A stretch of DNA of 49,894 bases from Prevotella sp. (GCA_017617615.1 JAFZVV010000023.1:1-49894); one strand, 5' to 3'; numbered from the stretch's first letter, positions 16,745-25,952 are shown. Numbers and translations are program-made. The notes: generated from the letters alone by a model not told the origin.

Positions 16745-16822
16745 ACACCATGAAATGGGGAAAAAAGTGGTCAATGATGTCATTCGGATAAGTTTTTTTG
16801 TGGAGGATTTATGTTTGGTGTG

Positions 16823-16830
16823 CAAAGATA
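16823..16830 (-). promoter_or_regulatory. -7 box for the CHAT operon
   Basis: TATCTTTG on the minus strand matches TAnnTTTG, 78 nt before the start at 16744. The expected TTTG at -33 is degenerate (TTTC). Confidence 0.45.
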
Positions 16831-16931
16831 GTGAAATTCGAGAGCAGAACGAAATAATTTCCATTATTTCTTTTGCCGAGATGCCTCCTGTCTTTGCGAA
16901 GCATAGTTACGTTTTATTCCTGAAAGTAAAA

Positions 16932-16964
16932 GCCCCCCGAATGTCGGAAAGACTTTCGGGGGGC
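16932..16964 (-). terminator. Terminator of the alpha-amylase gene
   Basis: GCCCCCCGAA pairs perfectly with TTCGGGGGGC, and TTTTAC follows on the minus strand, 27 nt after the amylase stop. Confidence 0.85.
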
Positions 16965-16991
16965 ATGATCCTCAATCAGATGGCATAGCCT

Positions 16992-18317
16992 TTAATACTT
17001 CAAAATCAGATATTGGAAGGGAGGAAGGTCAATGGCCTTTTCCAATTTGATGTCTTTGTCAGTCATCATGTCCTTCGCTCCATGACCAATCCATTTTTCA
17101 GGAATCTGAACGGCCTTCTCCTCATTACGTACATTGACAAGCACGAGGAAACGCCCTTTGCCGTCAGTTTTTTCAAACACCAGTACATCTGGGTCTGCGT
17201 AGGTGGTCAATTCTCCTTTCCGTAGGGCAGGATGCGCATTGTATAGACCAATCAGTTCTTTGTATTCCTGATAAATCTCGGGCTTGGCACTCCAGTCTAC
17301 AGGAACATACTTGAAGAAATTGATGGGTTCGGGATAGCCTACCTCCTGCGAACCATAAATCAGCGCGCCGCCATGCGGGAAGATGCTGGCCACATAGGCT
17401 GCCATGGCTCCACGGTCATTGGTGAACTGTACACAAGGCTCTTTCTCGGTGGCATGGTCGTGGTTGGTGGTGAAGCGGAGCTTTACCTTCCCGGCGGGCA
17501 GACTGTCATATTCGGCCTTGTCGGCTGCTATCAGGTCCGATGCGGGTGCGCCATCAAATACTTTAACCAATGAGTCTTTGTAATCCCAGCCATAGTTCAT
17601 GTCGAAACCGCCAATGGTGAAGTTATCCGAACGTTTGCCTTCTGCCAACATCACTATCTTTCGTTTGCCGGCAGCAGCACGAAGCTGGTCGATGGCATCC
17701 TTCCAGAAGTCTGCGGGCACTCCGTCGGCCACATCGCAACGGAAGCCATCGATGCCGACGTCGACTATCCAGAACTTCATGGCGTCAATCATCGCCTTCC
17801 TCATTTCCTCATTGTCATAATTCAGGTCTGCCACATCATACCAGTCCCAGGGCCGGGGATGAATGATGGTGTCGGCCTTTTCATCGTGTGTATACCAGTC
17901 GGGATGTTCTTTAACCCAGGGATGGTCCCATGCAGTGTGATTGGCCACCCAGTCGAGAATAATGCCCATGCCTTTCTCATGACATGTATTGGTCAGATTT
18001 TTAAAGTCATCGATGGTACCGAATTCCGGGGCGATGGCTTTGTAGTCACTGATGCAGTAGGGCGAGTTCTTTCCTTTTTCTATGCCGATGGGGTAGATGG
18101 GCATCACCCACATCACATTGACACCCAGATCGCGGATGGAGTCAATACGACTGGCTACCGCATTGAGAGATTTTTCAGGAGCGAACACGCGTGGGTTCAC
18201 CTGATACATGGCAATGTCTGCAACTGCCGGCATTTCAAATGCAGTATCATTATCCTTTGGTGGCTCGCAGGACACGGCAATGGCTAAAATGAAGATGGAT
18301 AAAAGAAGTTTTTTCAT
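16992..18317 (-). CDS. GH13 alpha-amylase family lipoprotein
   Basis: A 441-aa glycoside hydrolase acting on alpha-1,4-glucans, predicted to be lipid-anchored: the start at 18317 gives MKKLLLSIFILAIAVSC with lipobox Cys17. The TIM-barrel motifs are present: region I DWVANHT (~122-128), region II GFRCDVAD with nucleophile Asp195, region III VMLAEGKR with acid/base Glu226, and region IV TTNHDH with Asp287. The length and the short C-terminal beta domain fit small GH13 enzymes of Bacteroidota. It is not within a SusCD locus here and appears monocistronic, with its own terminator and a weak -7 box (18346-18353). Starch or maltodextrin is the probable substrate. Confidence 0.93.
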   Translation of the reverse strand: MKKLLLSIFILAIAVSCEPPKDNDTAFEMPAVADIAMYQVNPRVFAPEKSLNAVASRIDSIRDLGVNVMWVMPIYPIGIEKGKNSPYCISDYKAIAPEFGTIDDFKNLTNTCHEKGMGIILDWVANHTAWDHPWVKEHPDWYTHDEKADTIIHPRPWDWYDVADLNYDNEEMRKAMIDAMKFWIVDVGIDGFRCDVADGVPADFWKDAIDQLRAAAGKRKIVMLAEGKRSDNFTIGGFDMNYGWDYKDSLVKVFDGAPASDLIAADKAEYDSLPAGKVKLRFTTNHDHATEKEPCVQFTNDRGAMAAYVASIFPHGGALIYGSQEVGYPEPINFFKYVPVDWSAKPEIYQEYKELIGLYNAHPALRKGELTTYADPDVLVFEKTDGKGRFLVLVNVRNEEKAVQIPEKWIGHGAKDMMTDKDIKLEKAIDLPPFQYLILKY

Positions 18318-18345
18318 AAAATATAGAGCATAAAAATTTCGATTA

Positions 18346-18353
18346 CAAAAATA
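18346..18353 (-). promoter_or_regulatory. Weak -7 box of the alpha-amylase gene
   Basis: TATTTTTG on the minus strand, 29 nt before the start. A TTTG lies 24 nt further upstream, a longer spacer than usual. Confidence 0.35.
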
Positions 18354-18491
18354 AGGGAAAAAGCAACAGGGGATTTTCAAATTGCCATAAATCTGATTGT
18401 TGTTTTGTGCAAACGATTGAACAAGGCTTCGATGGAATGATTGATGTCACGTTACTTCTTGTTTTCTGTTACTATGTCATAGGTAAAAACC

Positions 18492-19874
18492 TCATGGATC
18501 GACAATTCGTCCTTGTTTGTCAATCCACACCCATTTGTCTTTGAAGAAGAAACTTTTTGAGTCAGACACCTTTGCCATACCGTTGCGGAAATAGTTCACT
18601 TTCTTCCAGTGGCATGGTATAACCAACTCTCCGCTTTTATCAATGTAACCCAACCGTTTGTCGAAGTCCTGTACGACAGCACGACCTTCACAAAAAGTCC
18701 AGGCATTCTTCCAGCGACTGGGAATGACTATTTTCCCGGTCCTGTCCATATAGCCGCATTTGCCGTCGTCATCCATGAAACTTGCCAGACCTTCACTGAA
18801 ATCACCCATGCCACGCCATACACAGGGAATAACGAGCTTACCCCTTTGGTCTATCATTCCTATCTTGTTGTTGTCGTCCTGCACTCTTGCCAATCCTTCA
18901 TTAAAGCACCAGCCTTCTCTCCAAGTACAAGGAATGACCAGGCGACCCGTCACATCCACATAGCCCACCTTGCGCTCATCGTTCTGAACGGCGACAAGAT
19001 ATTCACTGAATTGACCCGCTGAACGCCAAACGCAGGGAATCACCTCATTCCCGTGTCTGTCAAGAAAACCATATTTCCATGTTTTCCTGTCTAATGCTCT
19101 GGCACGTCCATTGTAATAGAAATCGACATCACGGTACTTTTCATTCGAGACGATCACTTGATTGTTGCGGTCGATGACTGCAACAAAATTCAAACCATAT
19201 ATGACGGTAATACGAGCTTGTCGATAGGTGGGGCGTATTCCACATCGAATCACCTCTTGTTGGTCTCTTTTTGCTTTCTCCCTTATCGCTTCAGGAACAA
19301 TGAAAAAAGGTTCGTTCGAGGATTCAGGGGAGGAGAGGGGTTTGTTTCTATGACGTTCGTCACGGGCGTCTACGGAGGATGGGGATTTCTGTTGTGCGCT
19401 TCCTTTCTGGGTGGTAGCCTCAGGGGCAGTTGAGGCCAATGGTGTGGTGCGCTTATGTAGAGAAGGTGATTCTTCTCGTCTTTCCGGGTGCGCTGTCTGC
19501 TTCTCAGGTTCTCGTTCTACGGATTCACGGTATTGTTTCGCCATCTTTTCCATATAGGCTTCACGACTGGGACCGCAGTAACGTTCGTCATAGTGGTGAT
19601 ACCAATAGGCAGGATTGGCTTTGTCGTCCAATACGGAAGAAACGCCAAAGTGACGGAAAGCGGAAGTCTGGCTGGAATCTGCCGACTCCCGCGGTTGAAG
19701 GTATTCGTCTATTTCCGAGGCGCTGTAGATGTTTCCCTCTTCGTCTTCTACCAATCCAGATTCGCCCAACACCCGATATTTCGGTGTACTAGGTGAATCC
19801 GCGGTGTTACCGTTCGCCTGTGGAGCATCGTTGGGGTTATCTTGCTCGTTCTGATCAATATCCTCAGGTTCCAT
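18492..19874 (-). CDS. WG-repeat (KWG) protein
   Basis: A 460-aa protein without a signal peptide. The first ~225 residues are polar, low-complexity and probably disordered (Ser, Thr, Pro, Glu, Gln-rich). The C-terminal part has five full repeats of ~34 residues plus a final half repeat, each with the pattern GYxDxxGxxVIPCxWxxxxxFxEGLAxV. WG repeats are thought to form beta structures for protein contacts; no catalytic residues are visible. It is separated from its neighbours on both sides. TATCTTTG at 19903-19910 lies 29 nt upstream as a -7 box. Function unknown. Confidence 0.85.
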   Translation of the reverse strand: MEPEDIDQNEQDNPNDAPQANGNTADSPSTPKYRVLGESGLVEDEEGNIYSASEIDEYLQPRESADSSQTSAFRHFGVSSVLDDKANPAYWYHHYDERYCGPSREAYMEKMAKQYRESVEREPEKQTAHPERREESPSLHKRTTPLASTAPEATTQKGSAQQKSPSSVDARDERHRNKPLSSPESSNEPFFIVPEAIREKAKRDQQEVIRCGIRPTYRQARITVIYGLNFVAVIDRNNQVIVSNEKYRDVDFYYNGRARALDRKTWKYGFLDRHGNEVIPCVWRSAGQFSEYLVAVQNDERKVGYVDVTGRLVIPCTWREGWCFNEGLARVQDDNNKIGMIDQRGKLVIPCVWRGMGDFSEGLASFMDDDGKCGYMDRTGKIVIPSRWKNAWTFCEGRAVVQDFDKRLGYIDKSGELVIPCHWKKVNYFRNGMAKVSDSKSFFFKDKWVWIDKQGRIVDP

Positions 19875-19902
19875 TCTTCATCTTCATTAAAGTACTCTTT
19901 TG

Positions 19903-19910
19903 CAAAGATA
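19903..19910 (-). promoter_or_regulatory. -7 box of the WG-repeat gene
   Basis: TATCTTTG on the minus strand, matching TAnnTTTG. The -33 element is not clear. Confidence 0.45.
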
Positions 19911-20122
19911 GCAAAAAAATCACATTGTAACGAAAAAAAGAAGTTGGGATGATTGATCATATGATAATTCTATATCACTTCCATATAAAAAGTTGTATCC
20001 TTTTGTTTTAGGTGAGCGCAGCGAACACAGACAATCGCAACTCTGTTGCGTCAAACAACCACCTGCGACCTACCTTCGGGAGCAGTACCTTAGTGACCGA
20101 GCCCGAGCAGGGCGGTTGCATC

Positions 20123-20225
20123 CCTTTCCCTGGAGAGGGGAAGGGCCTTGGGATGGGGTGGAGGCCCCTCCTTCAAGACCAAGGAGGGGGCGGGGTGGTT
20201 GGGGATTCCCAAGCCACAGGCTTGG
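20123..20225. repeat. Hairpin-dense GC-rich intergenic element
   Basis: Three adjacent palindromes: CCCTTTCCC...AGAGGGGAAGGG (20123-20146), CCCCTCCTT/AAGGAGGGG (20165-20189) and CCAAGCC/GGCTTGG (20209-20225). This part of the 19875-20561 spacer holds no gene. The composition differs sharply from the AT-rich flanks. It could be a terminator/processing region or a mobile repeat. Confidence 0.55.
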
Positions 20226-20274
20226 CAAAAACGTTATTCGGGGCTTCATTTTGTGTGTTGCACAATTCGTTACT

Positions 20275-20425
20275 CGGGCATAGAAACAAAAAAATTTTTT
20301 TGTTTCGTATTCCGCTCGCCTTGCACTACCTTTGGGCTACGCCCGAAGATAGGCGGCACCTCGGGCATAGAAACAAAAAATACTTTTTTTTGTTTCGTAT
20401 TCCGCTCGGTTTGCACTACCTTTGG
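20275..20425 (+). repeat. Two copies of a promoter-like repeat
   Basis: Copies at 20275-20335 and 20362-20425. Each begins CGGGCATAGAAACAAAAAA, runs through a T-run and TTTCGTATTCCGCTCG, and ends TTGCACTACCTTTG, which contains the -7 consensus TACCTTTG (20327-20334 and 20417-20424). The first copy has a perfect GAAACAAAAAAA/TTTTTTTGTTTC palindrome. A third, diverged copy of the last part forms the actual promoter at 20468-20499. Confidence 0.75.
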
Positions 20426-20467
20426 CTTCGCCGAAGGTAGGCTTCGGCTCGGAAAAACAAAATATTA

Positions 20468-20499
20468 TTTGGTTTTTCCCTCGCCTTGCACTACCTTTG
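20468..20499 (+). promoter_or_regulatory. Promoter of the metallophosphoesterase gene
   Basis: TTTG (20468-20471), a 20-nt spacer, TACCTTTG (20492-20499), 62 nt before the ATG. It shares TCGCCTTGCACTACCTTTG with the two repeats just upstream. Confidence 0.65.
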
Positions 20500-20561
20500 C
20501 AGTGTCTTTGTTTGGTGCTTGTTTATCAAAGGCACCTTTTGGCAACATAACACCACCGAAT

Positions 20562-22502
20562 ATGAGAAGAAACTTTATCTTCAGTTTGTGCCTTGTCATA
20601 GGCATGTCTATACTTCCTTCGTGTGCCATCGCACAGACTCTCTCCACCACCGATGCCCGCGACACCTATCAGGTGGGCGAAACGGTGTCTATCAGGTATG
20701 AGGGGGCGCAGGCCGGCGACAGAATCATCATCTACCACGACCTCTCCATCCTGCCACTGGCAGAAGCACTCGACGTGCAACAGGAAGAGGGGGTGTTCGA
20801 CGTAGCACCGGTGCTGCAGCCAGGCCACTACACCGCACTCCTCGCCAGGGGGTCGAATGCGCTGGCGCGCCTCGACTTCCGCCTTGCCGACCTGCCTATC
20901 GAGGCACCGCGTCGCATCATGGTGCTCTCCGACATCCATGTGATGAGTCCCGACCTGGTGGTCGACCCCGAGAGCGAGGCCTTCAAGAAAATGGTTGCCA
21001 GCGACAGGAAATTGTGCAAGTATAGTTACGAGATTTTCCAGGCCTACTGCGATACGATACGGGCCATCCGTCCAGACCTCGTGCTCATTGCCGGCGACCT
21101 CACCAAGGAAGGTGAACTGCTGAGCCATCAGGCGGTGGCAGCAGGCCTCCAGCAGTTGCTCGACGAGGGCATCCCCACACTCGTCGTCCCCGGAAACCAC
21201 GACATCGAATGCAAGATGGGAAGGGTCTACGACTACGACGGGTCGCACGCCGCGGAGAACATCACCATAGAGCAGTTTGCTGAGATATACCATAACTTCG
21301 GATACGACGGCACGACGGAGCGCGACCCCAACTCGCTCTCCTATGCCTGTGAGCCGTTCCCGGGACTGGTGCTGATATGTATCGACGACAGCCGCACCCC
21401 GTCGAAGGGCGATGTGGGTAGAGGCGAGGCAGAGTATGGGCGTATCATACAGCCCACCCTCGACTGGATTGTGCAGAAAGCCGATGAGGCAGTGGCCCAG
21501 AAGAAGAGGGTGCTGGCCATGGTACATCACCAGATGTTGGAACAGTTCAACGGCCAGACGTCTTTCTTCCCATCGGCAGTCACGGAGCATGGCGATAGCA
21601 TCGCGCGTATCTTCGCTGCCCACGGCATCAAGGCTGTGCTGACGGGACACATGCACATCCCCAATGTGGCGAAGATATGGAGCGTCGACAGACAGCTCGA
21701 TGACGTGCTCCCCGGCACCGATGTAGACTCCATCTACGACATTTCTTCGGCCTCGCCCATCTCTTATCCCAGCCAGTACAGGATGCTGCTCTTCGACGAA
21801 GGACTCACCAAGATGGACGTGGTGACGCGGATGGTGTATTCCACCGCCACACTGGAGAACCTGCAACTCACGGCACGTACGCAGATAGGTGCCACGCTGC
21901 CCGAGTCAGTAAGGACGCTCACCATTTCCTACCGAGCTACGCTCGACAAGATGTTGCAGCAGTTCAGCGGCATACCGGAGTTCGACAATGCCATTGCCGA
22001 CATCCCCGAGGACAACGATGAACTGGCTGCCATCGCCTATGAGGCGTTTGGTCCTACGTTGTCGAAGGTGGTCTACACCTCGGCAGAGGGCAACGAACAG
22101 CTGAAGGGTGCCGCCGACGAGATACTGGAGCAGTTGAAAACCGACTGTGCGAAAGCCTGCCAACTGATTTTCGACAACCAGAACGAGGACACGCGTGCCT
22201 TCCTCACCACCATTTTCCAGTTGATGGTCATGGAGAAGGCAGAGCCTGCGGTAAGGAGTATGATGAGCGACGTGTCGTTCCTCGGGACGCCGGATGAGAA
22301 CCAGACCGACGACCTCTACCTCACGGTGCGCCTCACCGAGGAGCAGAGCGGCATTCCTGCCGTGACGGGGGTTGAGGAGGCAGGCCGCACTATGGTCTAC
22401 ACCATCACGGGCATGCCGATAACTGGTGATGCCTCTACGCTGCCCCAGGGTATCTATGTGGTGCGACAGGGCAACAGCGTCAGGAAAATCCTCGTGAAAT
22501 AG
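20562..22502 (+). CDS. Exported calcineurin-type metallophosphoesterase
   Basis: A 646-aa protein. The start at 20562 (MRRNFIFSLC) gives a signal peptide ending around SCAIAQ; the frame is open further upstream only because it crosses non-coding repeats. The dimetal motifs are DIH at Asp124, GDL (AGDLTKEG), GNHD at 211-214, MVHH and GHMH at 362-365. A non-catalytic ~95-residue beta domain precedes and ~250 residues of mostly helical sequence follow. The last ~30 residues (MPITGDASTLPQGIYVVRQG, then a Lys-containing end) resemble a type IX secretion C-terminal sorting domain. The substrate (phosphodiester or phosphomonoester) is unknown. Confidence 0.88.
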   Translation: MRRNFIFSLCLVIGMSILPSCAIAQTLSTTDARDTYQVGETVSIRYEGAQAGDRIIIYHDLSILPLAEALDVQQEEGVFDVAPVLQPGHYTALLARGSNALARLDFRLADLPIEAPRRIMVLSDIHVMSPDLVVDPESEAFKKMVASDRKLCKYSYEIFQAYCDTIRAIRPDLVLIAGDLTKEGELLSHQAVAAGLQQLLDEGIPTLVVPGNHDIECKMGRVYDYDGSHAAENITIEQFAEIYHNFGYDGTTERDPNSLSYACEPFPGLVLICIDDSRTPSKGDVGRGEAEYGRIIQPTLDWIVQKADEAVAQKKRVLAMVHHQMLEQFNGQTSFFPSAVTEHGDSIARIFAAHGIKAVLTGHMHIPNVAKIWSVDRQLDDVLPGTDVDSIYDISSASPISYPSQYRMLLFDEGLTKMDVVTRMVYSTATLENLQLTARTQIGATLPESVRTLTISYRATLDKMLQQFSGIPEFDNAIADIPEDNDELAAIAYEAFGPTLSKVVYTSAEGNEQLKGAADEILEQLKTDCAKACQLIFDNQNEDTRAFLTTIFQLMVMEKAEPAVRSMMSDVSFLGTPDENQTDDLYLTVRLTEEQSGIPAVTGVEEAGRTMVYTITGMPITGDASTLPQGIYVVRQGNSVRKILVK

Positions 22503-22553
22503 CATCCGTCCCTTTAACTTCCTTTCAGAAAAAGTATAGTCATATAAAGAAAA

Positions 22554-22587
22554 CTGTGTCAGACTACAAAAAAGTAGTTTGACACAG
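22554..22587 (+). terminator. Hairpin after the metallophosphoesterase gene
   Basis: CTGTGTCAGACTAC pairs with GTAGTTTGACACAG (one G-T pair) around an AAAAAA loop, 51 nt after the stop. There is no T-run after it on the plus strand, so it may be a weak or factor-dependent terminator or an RNA-stabilising stem. Confidence 0.5.
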
Positions 22588-22602
22588 CTCACTTGAGTCG
22601 CA

Positions 22603-22663
22603 GGGCATATGTCCCTTTAACTTCCCTTTAACTCCCTTTTAACTTCCTTTCAGAAAAAACTTC
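22603..22663 (+). repeat. GGGCATATGTCCC intergenic repeat fragment
   Basis: GGGCATATGTCCCTTTAACT followed by repeated CCCTTTTAACTTCC. The same string is inside the two elements at 28444-28626 and 29817-29961, so this is a truncated relative of that family. Confidence 0.6.
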
Positions 22664-22708
22664 CCTTTTTGCACTTGTCCTGCTTGTTCGGTATGATATT
22701 TGGTGACG

Positions 22709-23236
22709 TCATTTCCGTTTCAGCACGGCGGCCTTGGTCTGTTTCTTGCCGTTCTCCTCGAAGGTCACGTCGCCGCTGAAGTCGTTCTCCACGCGGGTGA
22801 GTTCGATGAGCACGTGCAGTGTCTCTATGCTGTCGCGCATCTGCGAACCGGTGAGGGTCATGTTGTCGCCGAGGTAGCCCTCCACCTTCACCGAGCGATG
22901 TCCCCACTTGAATGTTCCCGTGAGGTCGTCGAGTTCATTGCCGTGGCGCAGGTCGAGCGAGGCGCTGTCGGCTCCCACCTTTCCTACGAGTACGAAATGC
23001 GAACGCTCGTAGACACGTCGCAGGCTGTCAACGCGCTTCAGGCTGTCGGCTTTTCTGATGTTCATCTGCCGTTGCCGTTCCAGCGAGTCTTTCTGTACGG
23101 AGAGCAGCGAGTCGGTGCGTTTGCGTGCTATCTCCGTGCTTTCGCGGAGCATCTGTTCACTCTTCTTGTCCTCGCACGAAGCCCAAAGAGTGAGGGCGGC
23201 GAGCATCATCAGCATGTGGAATGTAAAACGTCTCAT
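22709..23236 (-). CDS. Coiled-coil lipoprotein
   Basis: An unrecognised 175-aa protein with a lipoprotein signal peptide (MRRFTFHMLMMLAALTLWASC, Cys21). Residues ~25-75 are strongly charged and heptad-like (KKSEQMLRESTEIARKR, DSLKRVDSLRRVYERS), consistent with a coiled coil. The C-terminal ~100 residues look like a beta domain (FVLVGKVGADSASLDLRHG). It is followed by repeat-bearing spacer and faces the metallophosphoesterase gene. It lies on the same strand as the MBOAT/SGNH genes but ~140 nt of AT repeats separate them, so operon membership is uncertain. Confidence 0.75.
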   Translation of the reverse strand: MRRFTFHMLMMLAALTLWASCEDKKSEQMLRESTEIARKRTDSLLSVQKDSLERQRQMNIRKADSLKRVDSLRRVYERSHFVLVGKVGADSASLDLRHGNELDDLTGTFKWGHRSVKVEGYLGDNMTLTGSQMRDSIETLHVLIELTRVENDFSGDVTFEENGKKQTKAAVLKRK

Positions 23237-23249
23237 AATTTATTGAATA

Positions 23250-23405
23250 TTATCCGGGCTGCGCCCGATTGAATATTGAAAATTATTTCCTTCTTTTTCA
23301 ATTTTCAATTAAAATTTTCAATTAAAATTTTCAATTTTCAATCTTCAATTTTCAATCGGGCTTCGCCCGAAATCAATCTTCAATTTTCAATCGGGCTTCG
23401 CCCGA
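23250..23405. repeat. AATTTTCAATTTTCAAT simple repeat with GGGC palindromes
   Basis: Many near-identical ~11-13 nt units (AATTTTCAATTTTCAAT, ATCTTCAATTTTCAAT) interrupted by CGGGCTTCGCCCG palindromes at two places and GGGCTGCGCCCG at the left end. The array runs over the 3' end of the CE2-like esterase gene, encoding its last residues. The same palindrome type recurs near 47660. Confidence 0.8.
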
Positions 23406-24480
23406 CATCCCATCCAGTCAGTTGACGGAGGAAAATGGTGAGTTCTTCGCCCATCAGGGCTTGGCGGCGCAGCGAGGGATGGCCTTGCGAGCCCATGCCC
23501 AGCGAACCGTCGTCGGGCGTGAAGTCCATGCGGTATACCTCGTGGTCGCCACGGCTTGCGGCATCAGCGATGGCCGCGTCCTGCGCTGCCTGGATGTCGG
23601 TGAGCCGTTTTGATACGGGGATGGCACCGATGAGGTAAACGATTTTTGCTTGGGGATAATGGCCCCGCAGCGTCTTTGTGAACGCCTTGAACGCCTCGGT
23701 GAGCCGTGCCATGTCGTATTTCCCTACGGAGGTGTCGTTGCAACCGAGGTTCACGCACACCACGTCGGGCTGGAAGAGCGAGAAGTCCCATTGCTCGCCT
23801 TGTGTGCCATAAAACGTGTGCGGAAAGACGTTGGGCATAATCTGGTCGGGAATTTTCCCGGCATAGTTGCGGTACAGTCCGATGCCGCTGCGTGCGCATA
23901 CCTGGTATTGTGCGCCGAGGTTTCGGGCAGCGATGGCGGCATAGGTGTAAAAGAAGTTCTGCTTGCTGAAGAGGAATGTCTTCTCCGTGCCGTCACCCTC
24001 GATGCCATAGCCGCAGGTGATGGAGTTGCCGATGAACTCGATGCGGCGGTCGGGGAGCACGGGGCGCTCGCCCAGGCCGCACCCGTCGTCGAGGAGGAGT
24101 CCATAGAACGTGGGTTTCTTGCCATGGCCTTCTATGATGTAGGTCAGCGTGAGGGCGTGTTCTCCTTCGCTCAGGTCCTTGGCCAGGAGGGTGATGCCGT
24201 CGCCCTTCACCGACTGCACTTTCCGTGGTGCCCTGTCGTCGATTTCTACCATGAAATAGCCGCAGTCGGGGTTGGTCTTCATCTTCACCGACGTGCCGCT
24301 GAACGTGCAGCGTATCTGTACGCCGGGGTATGTCCATGCCACCGCCCCCGGTCTGTAGGTGTGGCTCACCCTTCCCATATAGGCGAATCCTGGCGCTGTG
24401 GCGGGCACCAGTTGTGACGCGTGGGCGCAGATGGCCATGACCATGGCGACCAGCGACAGTATTTTCCGATAAGAAGTCAT
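23380..24480 (-). CDS. CE2-like SGNH carbohydrate esterase
   Basis: A 366-aa exported esterase. The start at 24480 (MTSYRKILSL) gives a signal peptide ending CAHA; longer readings invade the MBOAT gene. The N-terminal ~140 residues form a beta-sandwich (YRPGAVAWTYPGVQIRCTF; YFMVEIDD), and the SGNH domain follows with GNSITCGYG (nucleophile Ser), VNLGCND (Gly/Asn blocks) and DGSLGMGSQGHPS (Asp/His end). This two-domain layout is that of CE2 deacetylases. It starts 17 nt after the MBOAT gene, so it may remove acyl groups that the MBOAT/SGNH pair adds. Its final codons lie in the simple-repeat array and may vary. Confidence 0.85.
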   Translation of the reverse strand: MTSYRKILSLVAMVMAICAHASQLVPATAPGFAYMGRVSHTYRPGAVAWTYPGVQIRCTFSGTSVKMKTNPDCGYFMVEIDDRAPRKVQSVKGDGITLLAKDLSEGEHALTLTYIIEGHGKKPTFYGLLLDDGCGLGERPVLPDRRIEFIGNSITCGYGIEGDGTEKTFLFSKQNFFYTYAAIAARNLGAQYQVCARSGIGLYRNYAGKIPDQIMPNVFPHTFYGTQGEQWDFSLFQPDVVCVNLGCNDTSVGKYDMARLTEAFKAFTKTLRGHYPQAKIVYLIGAIPVSKRLTDIQAAQDAAIADAASRGDHEVYRMDFTPDDGSLGMGSQGHPSLRRQALMGEELTIFLRQLTGWDVGRSPIEN

Positions 24481-24497
24481 TTCCTTTTTATAGCGAT

Positions 24498-25952
24498 TTA
24501 GAATTGGGCGTAGATAAACGGCTGGATGTCGTTCTGGCGGTAGTTGACCACCACTTGCAGGATGACGATGAGCAAGATAATCTTGAACGTGATGGGTGTC
24601 TTCACGTACCATTCCTTCAGTTTGTCGAGGTGCTCTTGCCTGATGGCATGCAAGGCGAAGCCGAGCACCACGAAGATGGTCCATGCCGTGCGGGTCTCGA
24701 CGAACGGCACGAGGTAAGCCAGGCTGAAGTCGCCGAAGATGCGCCCAAGGATGGTGAACGCCGTAGACAGGTCGCCCGAGCGGAAGAACACCCAGGTGAG
24801 GCAGAGGTAGAGGAAGGTGATGAGAAACGAGGCCATCCTCACGTACCAGTTGTTAGGTATGTGGTCGAGCCATCGTTTGCAGAACTTGTGTGCCACCAGT
24901 CCTGCGCCGTGCAGCGCACCCCAGATGACAAACATCCACGAGGCACCGTGCCACAGTCCTGCCACCAGCATGGTGATGAAGTTGTTGAGGTAGGTGCGCA
25001 CCTTCCCGCAGCGGTTGCCGCCGAGGGGGATATACACGTAGTCGCGGAACCACGTGGAGAGCGAGATATGCCACCGATGCCAGAACTCCTGCAGGTTGAG
25101 CGACTGGTATGGGAACCTGAAGTTCTCCTTCAGTTCGATGCCGAGGAGGGAGGCCAGTCCGATGCTGATGTCGCTGTATCCGGAGAAGTCGCAGTATATC
25201 TGCAGGGTGTATCCCAGCACGCCCATGGCATTCTCGAATCCCGAGTACGCCGTGGGGTCGTCGAAAATCCAGTTGTTGTACTGGGCGATATAGTCGGCGA
25301 TGAGGGCTTTCTTCAGCAGACCGCTCATGATGAGCCACATGCCGTTGTATACCTGTGTGTCGCCGATGTGGTAGCGGTGCTTGATTTGCGGTATCAGTGT
25401 CTCGGCACGTGTGATGGGACCCGCCATGAGCAGGGGGAAGAACGTGAGGTAGAAGGTGTATTCGAGCAGCGTGGTCTCCGTGGTGAACCTCCCTTTGTAC
25501 ACGTCCACGGTATAACTGATGGCCTGGAAGGTGTAGAACGATATTCCTACGGGCAGGATGATCGACAGCGGCGAGAAATTCGTGCGGGTGACCTCGTTGA
25601 CGATTTCGATGAAGAAATTGGTGTATTTGTAGTAGAGCAGCGGGAGCAGTTCCGTTGCCACGGTGAGCCACATCAGTCCCGTGCGCCGTGGCCCTTCCCA
25701 TTCGTCCATCTTGCGGGTGAGGTAGTACGACAGGAGCACGGTGGCGGGCAGCAGGAGCATGAGCACCCCGTTGGCCTTGAAAGCGAAGAACAGGCTGAAT
25801 ACCACCACATAGGCAAGCATCAGCGCCCTGAAGGTGTGGCGTATGGCGATGTATAGCGCGAAGAACACCAGGAAGGCGACGGCGAAAGGCAACGACACAA
25901 GCGACCACGCTTTGTCGGGCGACGTGAAGAAATGGATGAGTTGGTCAAGCAT
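24498..25952 (-). CDS. MBOAT family O-acyltransferase (AlgI-like)
   Basis: A 484-aa polytopic membrane protein with about 10-12 hydrophobic segments. The catalytic-site motif of MBOAT enzymes is present as VAGLWHGASW with His335, and LQEFWHRWHISLSTWFRDYVY-like region (around residues 280-300) is the AlgI/DltB signature. Such proteins pass acetyl groups across the membrane for O-acetylation of exopolysaccharide or cell-wall polymers. The SGNH-like protein encoded 20 nt upstream is the expected periplasmic transferase partner, and the CE2-like esterase downstream the expected opposing enzyme. The polymer acted on is not identifiable from the window. Confidence 0.9.
   Translation of the reverse strand: MLDQLIHFFTSPDKAWSLVSLPFAVAFLVFFALYIAIRHTFRALMLAYVVVFSLFFAFKANGVLMLLLPATVLLSYYLTRKMDEWEGPRRTGLMWLTVATELLPLLYYKYTNFFIEIVNEVTRTNFSPLSIILPVGISFYTFQAISYTVDVYKGRFTTETTLLEYTFYLTFFPLLMAGPITRAETLIPQIKHRYHIGDTQVYNGMWLIMSGLLKKALIADYIAQYNNWIFDDPTAYSGFENAMGVLGYTLQIYCDFSGYSDISIGLASLLGIELKENFRFPYQSLNLQEFWHRWHISLSTWFRDYVYIPLGGNRCGKVRTYLNNFITMLVAGLWHGASWMFVIWGALHGAGLVAHKFCKRWLDHIPNNWYVRMASFLITFLYLCLTWVFFRSGDLSTAFTILGRIFGDFSLAYLVPFVETRTAWTIFVVLGFALHAIRQEHLDKLKEWYVKTPITFKIILLIVILQVVVNYRQNDIQPFIYAQF

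Noticed and set aside
20148..20561. 138-residue N-terminal extension of the metallophosphoesterase
   Set aside because: It crosses the hairpin repeats, the promoter-like units and the promoter. The signal peptide at 20562 marks the true start.
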